Shown here: piece after piece, positions 5,888-12,061 of the stretch
Layout of the letters: each line of letters starts with the position of its first letter
Numbering within the stretch: the stretch's first letter is position 1
DNA from: an uncultured Lachnospiraceae bacterium
GTDB taxonomy: Bacteria; Bacillota; Clostridia; Lachnospirales; Lachnospiraceae
DNA length: 12,061 bases
Direction of reading: 5' to 3'
NCBI GenBank assembly: GCA_946631935.1
Contig: CAMPAP010000038.1
Span: 1-12,061, forward strand
Made by a program: the position numbers and the translations under genes
The notes under the pieces: generated by a model
Told to the model about the DNA's origin: nothing
What the model saw: only the letters and a program-made list of their open reading frames with translations
The model's database searches: none

Positions 5888-6793
5888 TCAGACACATCCT
5901 ATGATCTCATTTATGTCTTCGATGCCATGACGGGTCATGTATTCTTCGATGCCTTTTATCACATCCAGGGTAGCATATGGATTTACAAAATTCATCATCC
6001 CGACACTTACTGCCGTTGCTCCCGCCATCATAAACTCTATGGCATCATCACCGGTTGCAATGCCTCCCATTCCGATGACAGGTATGCTGACCGCATGAGA
6101 TGCCTGATATACCATTCTGACGGCAACAGGCTTTATTGCAGGGCCGCTCATGCCGCCGGTTTTATTTGCCAGCGCAAATCTTCTTCTTTCTATATCTATC
6201 TTCATACCGGTAATGGTATTGATAAGGGATATCGCATCCGCTCCTGCACCCTCTGCAACCTTTGCCATTTCCGATATATCTGTCACATTCGGAGTAAGCT
6301 TCATTATGACAGGTTTGTCAGTGTGGGCTTTGATCTGTCTTGTGATATCATCAAGAGCCTTTTTATCCGTCCCGAAGGCAATGGCGCCCTCCTTGACATT
6401 CGGGCATGATACATTGATCTCCAGTGCATCCACTCTGCTGTCCCCGGTGAGCTTTTCACACACCTCCAGATAATCCGCCACGGATTTTCCGCACACATTC
6501 ACTATGACTTTAGTGTCATATTTCTCAAGAAAAGGAAGATCTCTTTCCATAAAGACATCTATTCCGGGATTCTGAAGGCCGATGGCATTAAGCATTCCCC
6601 CATATACTTCGCAGACTCTGGGGGTGGGATTTCCGGGCCATGGAACGTTCGCAACGCCCTTGGTAACTACCGCTCCGAGTTTATTAAGATCCACGAACTC
6701 GGAATATTCCATACCGGAGCCAAAGGTTCCGGATCCTTCCATAACGGGGTTTTTGAATTTTATTCCGGCGATCTCTACTTCAGTCTTTATCAT
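5888..6793 (-). CDS. pyrD: Dihydroorotate dehydrogenase B (NAD+), catalytic subunit
   Basis: FMN enzyme that oxidises dihydroorotate to orotate in pyrimidine synthesis, with electrons passing to NAD+ through PyrK. The 301-aa product has the class 1B form: an N-terminus IAGIKFKNPVMEGSGTFG, FMN-contacting Lys45, and NVSCPN at 127-132 with catalytic Cys130 (class 2 enzymes use serine). The phosphate-binding C-terminal part GMGGIATGDDAIEFMMAGA completes the TIM barrel. There is no membrane-targeting N-terminal helix, consistent with a soluble heterotetramer. The ATG overlaps the pyrK stop as ATGA and its ribosome site GGAGG lies inside the pyrK end, so the two subunits are translationally coupled. 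No clear terminator follows; the next gene on the strand appears to have its own promoter. Confidence 0.97.
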   Translation of the reverse strand: MIKTEVEIAGIKFKNPVMEGSGTFGSGMEYSEFVDLNKLGAVVTKGVANVPWPGNPTPRVCEVYGGMLNAIGLQNPGIDVFMERDLPFLEKYDTKVIVNVCGKSVADYLEVCEKLTGDSRVDALEINVSCPNVKEGAIAFGTDKKALDDITRQIKAHTDKPVIMKLTPNVTDISEMAKVAEGAGADAISLINTITGMKIDIERRRFALANKTGGMSGPAIKPVAVRMVYQASHAVSIPVIGMGGIATGDDAIEFMMAGATAVSVGMMNFVNPYATLDVIKGIEEYMTRHGIEDINEIIGCV

Positions 6794-7578
6794 AAGTCAA
6801 CCTCCGATGCTTCAAAAACCGGTCCGTCCGTACATATCCTTGCATTGTTAACATGGGAATGGTGATCTACGGCGGTGGTCTTTACCACACATCCGAGGCA
6901 TGCACCGACACCGCAGGCCATCCTCTCTTCAAGAGATATGAATGCCGTTTTTTCACCTGCAAATGTCTTGATGGCCTTCAGCATGGGAAGCGGACCGCAG
7001 GCACATATACATCCGAAATCAATATTGTTTTCCCTTACGGCATCAAGTACATTTCCTTTGGTTCCGACGCTCCCGTCTTCGCTTGCGACATAAGTGTCGG
7101 AATATTTTTTGAATTCATCAAGCAGGAATGTCTTATCATCCCTGTAACCCATAACAGAGATCACCTTTACGCCTGCTGCCTTAAGTTCCTTTGCAAGCTC
7201 AAGCATAGGAGGAATGCCTATGCCCCCGCCAAGAAGAAGCACTCCCGGAGTGCCATTTGAAAGCTGTTTTATCTTTTCTGTGTCATATCCGTTTCCAAGA
7301 ACACCCAGAAGGCTTACTTCATCCCCTTCTTTTAACCGGGAGAATTTATCCGTTCCCTTTCCCGCAACTCTGTATACCAGTCTTATGCTCTTTTTGTCAT
7401 CGGATACTCCGCATATGCTTATGGGCCTGGGAAGAAGAAGGGATGCATCATCCGTAAAGACTCCCACAAACTGTCCGGCATGGGCGGAGGATGCTAGCGT
7501 TGTCTCAATCTCCAGGTCATATATTCCCGGTGCGAGGATTTTTTGCGATATGACTTTTCCTTTAGACTTTGATTTCAT
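6790..7578 (-). CDS. pyrK: Dihydroorotate dehydrogenase B, electron-transfer subunit
   Basis: FAD and [2Fe-2S] protein that carries electrons from PyrD's FMN to NAD+. The product has 262 aa, the usual length. Residues about 6-100 form the ferredoxin-reductase-like FAD domain with the RPIS motif at 51-54. The NAD-binding domain follows with GGGIGIPP at 117-124 and CACGPLPML near 192-200. The iron-sulfur cluster ligands are all visible as Cys222, Cys227, Cys230 and Cys249 in the CGVGACLGC and ICTDGPVF segments. The ATG at 7578 is preceded by AAAGGATAGAA. It lies 90 nt after pyrC and overlaps pyrD by 4 nt, so PyrK and PyrD are made from the same message. Confidence 0.97.
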   Translation of the reverse strand: MKSKSKGKVISQKILAPGIYDLEIETTLASSAHAGQFVGVFTDDASLLLPRPISICGVSDDKKSIRLVYRVAGKGTDKFSRLKEGDEVSLLGVLGNGYDTEKIKQLSNGTPGVLLLGGGIGIPPMLELAKELKAAGVKVISVMGYRDDKTFLLDEFKKYSDTYVASEDGSVGTKGNVLDAVRENNIDFGCICACGPLPMLKAIKTFAGEKTAFISLEERMACGVGACLGCVVKTTAVDHHSHVNNARICTDGPVFEASEVDL

Positions 7579-7598
7579 TTTCTATCCTTTATTCCATG

Positions 7599-7661
7599 GC
7601 AGGCCCGGGTGACAAACGCCTGCTGCATGATTAAAATTCTGTTGCTTCATTAAAATCCTGC
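7599..7661. repeat. Imperfect repeats and a hairpin in the pyrC-pyrK spacer
   Basis: Bases 7623-7642 and 7642-7661 match at 15 of 20 positions, each built round ATTAAAAT, so the spacer holds a degenerate 19-nt tandem duplication. GCAGGC at 7599-7604 can pair with GCCTGC at 7618-7623 around a 13-nt loop. No convincing promoter or terminator is present. It may be an unimportant mRNA spacer or a processing site. Confidence 0.35.
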
Positions 7662-7668
7662 CGCATCT

Positions 7669-8967
7669 TTAAAAAACTTCACCTCTGTATACGATCTTTC
7701 CGGATGCTATGGTGCAGCACACCTTTCCGGTAAGTTTTCTTCCGATAAAAGGTGTATTGTGTGCCTTAGATGCAAAATCATCCTCAACAACCCATTCTTT
7801 TTCGGGATCGATAAGTGTGATGTCTGCGGGTCCGCCCTCAGCAATATATCCCGCATCAAGATTATAGACCGATGCAGGGCCTGTTGTCATCAGTCTGAGA
7901 AGGGCCTCCATCGACAGATATCCTTTTTTTACAAGTTCGGTAATGCCGAGTCCCAGTGCTGTCTCAAGTCCAATTATGCCGCTTGGGGCCTTTGTGATAT
8001 CCCTTGCTTTTTCTTCGGATGTGTGGGGAGCATGATCCGTTGCGATCATGTCTATGGTGCCATCCTTGAGACCCTTTATTATGGCAAGTCTGTCATTTTC
8101 AGTTCTGAGAGGAGGGTTCATTCTGGCCATTGTACCCTTCTCTATTACCGCATCCTCAGTAAGGGTAAAATGATGAGGAGTAGCTTCGGCGTGAACATTC
8201 AGTCCGTTTTTTCTGGCCCCTCGAACAGCTTCTACGCCTTCGGCGGTGGAGATATGCTGTATATCAAGGCATACCCCGGTTCCTTTTGCAAGTTCAAGGT
8301 CACGTCTTATAAGGGTATACTCAGCCTCCGCAGGCGATCCGCCTATTCCGTAGAACTCCGATGCTCTTCCTTTATTGACACCGTTGTCGGAAATCATTGA
8401 GGGATCTTCTTCGTGAAGGCTTACCGGTATTCCGCACGCAGCAGCCTTCAAAAATACCTGAGTGAGGAGTCCGTGATCCGTTATGGGAAGTCCGTCGTCC
8501 GTCACTCCAACGGCTCCGGCCTCATGAAGTGCCTTTATATCTGTTATCTCCCTGCCCTTCATGCCCATACTGGCATTACAGGTGACATATATATGGATAT
8601 CTTCCTCTGAAGCTTTTTTCTTCATATATTCAAGGGTTTCGATATTGTCACAGCAGGGCTTTGTATTTCCCATCATGACAACAGATGTGTATCCTCCCCT
8701 GGCTGCGGATGCCGCCCCTGTATGGATATCTTCTTTTTCCGTAAAGCCCGGATCCCTGAAGTGTACATGAACATCAACAAATCCCGGCGATACTATAAGT
8801 CCCGACGCATCTATTACCTCTTCAAAGGACTCTGCATCAGCTCCGTCTCCTTCAGCGCGGTAAAATATCTTTTCAACCTTTCCGTCACTTATGGCAATAT
8901 CCGCTTTTTCATTCGTACCACTCTTAGGATCTACAAGAATCCCGTTTTTAATCAGCAGTCTGCCCAA
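7669..8967 (-). CDS. pyrC: Dihydroorotase (type I), TTG start
   Basis: Zinc amidohydrolase that closes carbamoyl aspartate to dihydroorotate in pyrimidine synthesis. The 432-aa length fits the type I (class I) bacterial enzymes. The metal ligands and catalytic residues are visible: His67 and His69 in DVHVHFRDPG, bridging Asp157 in VGVTDDG, His185 in SLHEED, His238 in DIQHIST, and Asp311 in ATDHAPH. ATPHHFTLTED and MNPPLR, typical of the family, are also present. The N-terminus MGRLLIKNGILVDP fits the family only if translation starts at the TTG at 8967; no suitable ATG lies nearby. AGAAGGAAA precedes it. The start lies 20 nt inside the upstream permease gene, in another frame, so coupled translation is likely. 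pyrK and pyrD follow. Confidence 0.95.
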   Translation of the reverse strand: MGRLLIKNGILVDPKSGTNEKADIAISDGKVEKIFYRAEGDGADAESFEEVIDASGLIVSPGFVDVHVHFRDPGFTEKEDIHTGAASAARGGYTSVVMMGNTKPCCDNIETLEYMKKKASEEDIHIYVTCNASMGMKGREITDIKALHEAGAVGVTDDGLPITDHGLLTQVFLKAAACGIPVSLHEEDPSMISDNGVNKGRASEFYGIGGSPAEAEYTLIRRDLELAKGTGVCLDIQHISTAEGVEAVRGARKNGLNVHAEATPHHFTLTEDAVIEKGTMARMNPPLRTENDRLAIIKGLKDGTIDMIATDHAPHTSEEKARDITKAPSGIIGLETALGLGITELVKKGYLSMEALLRLMTTGPASVYNLDAGYIAEGGPADITLIDPEKEWVVEDDFASKAHNTPFIGRKLTGKVCCTIASGKIVYRGEVF

Positions 8968-11900
8968 TTTCCTTCTCCCTCAAATATTCTGCGGCATCAT
9001 CGGGGATATCATCGAGGTTCTCGCTTCCGATATCCACGTTGACAGGTTTCTTCTTAAACAGAATATCATATATGACGGGCACAATGAAGAGTGTCATCAA
9101 CGTAGCATATGCAAGACCTCCGATTATGACTATACCCATGCCTTTGCCAAGCTGGGATGAAAGGGAATCGCCTATACAGAGGCTGGCCTCCGCAAGGATG
9201 GTGGTCATTGCCGTCATAAGGATGGGGCGCATTCTGGTCTTGCCTGCGGCTATGAGGGCATCATGTCTTGAAAGCCCTCCTACACGCAGCTGATTGGTGT
9301 AATCTATGTAAACTATTCCGTTATTAACAACCGTTCCCATAAGGACCATAAGTCCCATCAGGCACATCATTGATATGGGCTCTCTTGTGATCCTCAGGCC
9401 CAGGAATCCGCCGGTGAACGCAAGAGGTACTGTAAAAAGTATTATGAAGGGGCTCAGAAGACTCTGGAACTGGGCAACCATTATCAGATAGACAAGAACA
9501 AGTCCGAGAGCCAGAACCAGTGCCATCTGCTCTATCATCTGGGTTGTGGTCTCGGTCTCTCCTCCCATATCCATGGTATATCCGCCGGGCATTTCGTACT
9601 TTTCAAGAAGTGGTGTCAGCTGCCTTGCAAGAAGGGCATTATTATATCCTTCAGCCACATCTGCCGTAACCGTAACATAGTAGCTCATGTTGAGTCTGTC
9701 GATCTCATTTTGTCCGGGCTCCGTTACAAGCTTTGCATAGTTTTTCAGAGGCTCGTCCCTTGTTATGTCATTGTCATCCTCATCCTTATCGTCAATGGTG
9801 AACAAGTAATCCATGACATTTGCGGTATCAAGAGGATCAAGATCCGTGACTATCTCCACATCTACCGTATCGCCGTCAAGATTGATGCTGGTAGCTATAT
9901 TTGAATTGTTTATCTTTCCGTATATTGACTGGTATATCTGGGCCACGGTAAGACCGTCCTCTATTGCGGCATCCCTGTCGATATACATATGCATTATCTG
10001 TTTTGCGTCTTCATTTCCGTTGGATACCTCCACATATCCCGGTACCTGCTTTACGATATTCATGATGTCTTCACTGATCCTGTAAAGCTCGGAAACATCA
10101 TCTCCGAATATCTGTATGGAAAGACCGCTGCCTAAAAGTTCATCCATGGAATCCATTCCGGATGAAATTGAAAGTTCGCCTTTAAGTCCTTCTGCCGCTT
10201 TTTCCATTCCGGAAATGATCTTTCTGACCTCTGCGGCACCGGCATCATCATTATCGCAAAGAACCATGAGAGAGTAAGAATCATAGGAATCATCCGACGC
10301 TCCGAACATAAGAGCCATATCCGAATTTCCGCTCATGACACATACAGACTTAACACCCTCTATCCGGGTCATCCTGGATGTCATTTCCGCAATATCCGCA
10401 TAGCACTCTTCTCTTGTCATATTTTCATCGTTATATACAACGCTTCCCTCAATCTGTGAAGAGAGAGCATCAGGTATCATTACAATACCTGACCTGAGTG
10501 CAATGAATATACTAAAGATCAGCAGGGCAACGGCTATTGCAAGAGGTACAACTTTTACCTTAAGACATAACGAAAGAAGTTTTCCGTAGCCCTCCAGAAG
10601 TTTGTCAAAGTACTTGTGTTCCCTTGGTTTTGTATTTCTTAAAAGAGTCGAACATGCCGCGGGAACAACTGTCATGGATATGAGAAGCGATGAAAGCAGG
10701 GTATAGATTATTGTCAGGGCAAGAGGCATCATCAGTTCCCTGATAAGTCCCTCAGTATATACCATGGGGAAAAATACGCAAATGGTTGTAAGGGTGGATG
10801 CTGTTACGGATCCGAACACCTGCCTTGCACCCTGCACGGAAGCCCTTGGAGCCTCTATGCCCCGGCCCCTTAGTCTGTATATGTTTTCCATTACAACAAT
10901 GGAGTTATCTACAAGCATTCCTATACCAAGGCTCATTCCAAAGAGGCTCATCATGTTGATGGACACTCCGCTGAAATACATGCCGACAAGGGCTGTAAGA
11001 ACGCTTAAAGGAATGCTTATGGCAACGACTATGGTGGGAAGTACATCCTTCAAAAACAGTGCCAGGATAAGGATCGCAAGTCCCGCACCGATAAGCATGT
11101 TCTGTACTACCACGGAAAGGATCATCTCAATATAGGCGCCCTGGTCCACCATATTGATTATATGAAGTCCGGGATATTTTTCTTCGAGTCTTTTGAGCTC
11201 GTTGTTACATTTTCCGGCAACATCATTTGCACCGGCATTACTGCTCTTGAACACACTCAGGATGATACAGTCTTCATTGTCCATCTGAGTAAATGTGACA
11301 TTGGAGTTATCGATCACAACCACATTTGCCACATCGCTGACTCTGACCACTCCGACTCCGTCAAGCTTCACAAGGGGAGCGCTTCTGACTTCATCCAGAT
11401 CTTCGAATTCATTTCCTATCTTTAAAAGCCATGAATTGTCTTCAGGATCGTCTATATAACCGGCAGGCATGTCAAAATTCTGCGCATAGATGAGCTGGGA
11501 CAGAGTCTGCAGCGAGATCAGGTCATCGGAATTAGCTTTTTTCAGCGTTTCGCGCCTCTGTACCTCGAACTGGTCAAGACCGTCCTGGAATTGCTGAACC
11601 GCATCATTATAGGAATCCCATCCGTCGTTTATCTTATTCTGCGCATCGCTTATCTGGCTGTATCCGTCATTGATCTGGTCATATCCGTCCATTATCTGGT
11701 CATATGCGTCATTGATCTGATCCTGACCGTTTTCAAGCTGCTCTCTGAGCATTTCAAGCTGGGCATCGGCTGCGGCTATCTGCGCACTTGCGGCACCAAA
11801 GGAGCTTGCCGCCTCCATCTTTTTTTCTTCAAGATCCGCATAGGATTTTATTCCGTTATCTGCAAGCTGTTTTTTTAACGCCTCCAATTTTGCCAGGTTT

Positions 11901-12061
11901 GCAGACATCTCATCGTAATTCTGCTTTAGCGTCTTATAGGGTTCAGCATTAAAATCCGCATTATTTGCCACTGCTTCATCGTACTGCTGCTTTACAGGCG
12001 CAAAAGCCGCTCTTAGGGCATCATAGTTCTCCAAAGCTTTTAAGCCTTCGCCGGCCTGGGC
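8948..12061 (-). CDS. RND-superfamily (AcrB/HAE1-like) permease, 5' end cut
   Basis: Proton-driven inner-membrane exporter; its substrate is unknown. 1037 residues are present and the frame is open at 12061, so the start, TM1 and part of the first porter subdomain are missing. After the coiled-coil insert come the PN2 piece SQLIYAQNFDMPAGYIDD, VVRVSDVANV, and the first TM bundle (EMILSVVVQNMLIGAGLAIL; SIPLSVLTALVGM; GIGMLVDNSIVVMENIYRLR). The second porter half (MDSMDELLGSGLSIQIFGDD) and the second TM bundle with QFQSLLSPFIILFTVPLAF, GTVVNNGIVYIDYTNQL and RMRPILMTAMTTILAEA follow, with a charged C-terminal tail. It resembles AcrB-type permeases more than MMPL ones. No adaptor or outer-membrane protein is in view; in a Gram-positive cell a tripartite pump is not expected. 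Its end overlaps pyrC by 20 nt. Confidence 0.93.
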   Translation of the reverse strand, partial: AQAGEGLKALENYDALRAAFAPVKQQYDEAVANNADFNAEPYKTLKQNYDEMSANLAKLEALKKQLADNGIKSYADLEEKKMEAASSFGAASAQIAAADAQLEMLREQLENGQDQINDAYDQIMDGYDQINDGYSQISDAQNKINDGWDSYNDAVQQFQDGLDQFEVQRRETLKKANSDDLISLQTLSQLIYAQNFDMPAGYIDDPEDNSWLLKIGNEFEDLDEVRSAPLVKLDGVGVVRVSDVANVVVIDNSNVTFTQMDNEDCIILSVFKSSNAGANDVAGKCNNELKRLEEKYPGLHIINMVDQGAYIEMILSVVVQNMLIGAGLAILILALFLKDVLPTIVVAISIPLSVLTALVGMYFSGVSINMMSLFGMSLGIGMLVDNSIVVMENIYRLRGRGIEAPRASVQGARQVFGSVTASTLTTICVFFPMVYTEGLIRELMMPLALTIIYTLLSSLLISMTVVPAACSTLLRNTKPREHKYFDKLLEGYGKLLSLCLKVKVVPLAIAVALLIFSIFIALRSGIVMIPDALSSQIEGSVVYNDENMTREECYADIAEMTSRMTRIEGVKSVCVMSGNSDMALMFGASDDSYDSYSLMVLCDNDDAGAAEVRKIISGMEKAAEGLKGELSISSGMDSMDELLGSGLSIQIFGDDVSELYRISEDIMNIVKQVPGYVEVSNGNEDAKQIMHMYIDRDAAIEDGLTVAQIYQSIYGKINNSNIATSINLDGDTVDVEIVTDLDPLDTANVMDYLFTIDDKDEDDNDITRDEPLKNYAKLVTEPGQNEIDRLNMSYYVTVTADVAEGYNNALLARQLTPLLEKYEMPGGYTMDMGGETETTTQMIEQMALVLALGLVLVYLIMVAQFQSLLSPFIILFTVPLAFTGGFLGLRITREPISMMCLMGLMVLMGTVVNNGIVYIDYTNQLRVGGLSRHDALIAAGKTRMRPILMTAMTTILAEASLCIGDSLSSQLGKGMGIVIIGGLAYATLMTLFIVPVIYDILFKKKPVNVDIGSENLDDIPDDAAEYLREKEIGQTAD
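11631..11735 (-). repeat. Tandem 21-bp units encoding heptad coiled-coil repeats
   Basis: Five consecutive 21-nt units begin at 11631, 11652, 11673, 11694 and 11715, each starting ATCT on the plus strand; the units at 11673 and 11694 differ at only a few positions. They encode seven-residue repeats of the type DQINDGY within the permease. In protein sequence the heptads continue further (NKINDGW, DSYNDAV, QQFQDGL), so the insert runs about 11540-11830 with a preceding helical part. Confidence 0.8.

Noticed and set aside
7580..7613. Promoter TTGTCA with AATAAA before pyrK
   Set aside because: The -10 would lie so close to the ATG that the ribosome site would not be transcribed; the spacer is better read as intra-operon.

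Overview
The window most likely comes from a member of the Clostridia, probably Lachnospiraceae. The reasons are moderate GC (about 46% in the part of asnS that I counted by hand), strong AGGAGG-type ribosome binding sites, a class 1B dihydroorotate dehydrogenase with its PyrK electron-transfer partner, a trigger-factor-like PPIase made as a lipoprotein, and an RND permease with a heptad-repeat coiled coil. The taxonomic call is inference; no rRNA is present. All genes but one lie on the minus strand, so they are read right to left.

Right half (12061 to 5888): a possible operon of a large RND-superfamily permease (5' end outside the window), pyrC, pyrK and pyrD. The permease and pyrC overlap by 20 nt, pyrC starts with TTG, and pyrK/pyrD overlap as ATGA. 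PyrC makes dihydroorotate and PyrD/PyrK oxidise it to orotate with NAD+, so two consecutive steps of UMP synthesis are encoded together.

Middle (5887 to 3748): a 202-aa uncharacterised protein with a sigma-28-like promoter, a structured leader and a strong terminator; then ispE (isoprenoid MEP pathway), followed by an unusual leader-like tract with seven CCGG sites at roughly 11-nt spacing and a 14-bp perfect inverted repeat that looks like a terminator.

Left half (3747 to 1): a GntR/FCD regulator; a convergent small membrane protein of unknown function (the only plus-strand gene) with its own promoter and terminator; and, divergent from it, a secreted trigger-factor-like foldase followed after 47 nt by asnS (3' end outside the window).

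No mobile element, CRISPR array, tRNA or rRNA was seen. I found no clear new multi-gene system. The most notable anomaly is a sharp change of base composition and codon use inside asnS at conserved motif 2, near base 420: about 56% GC to the left, about 46% to the right. It points to either a recombination mosaic or a chimeric assembly join.
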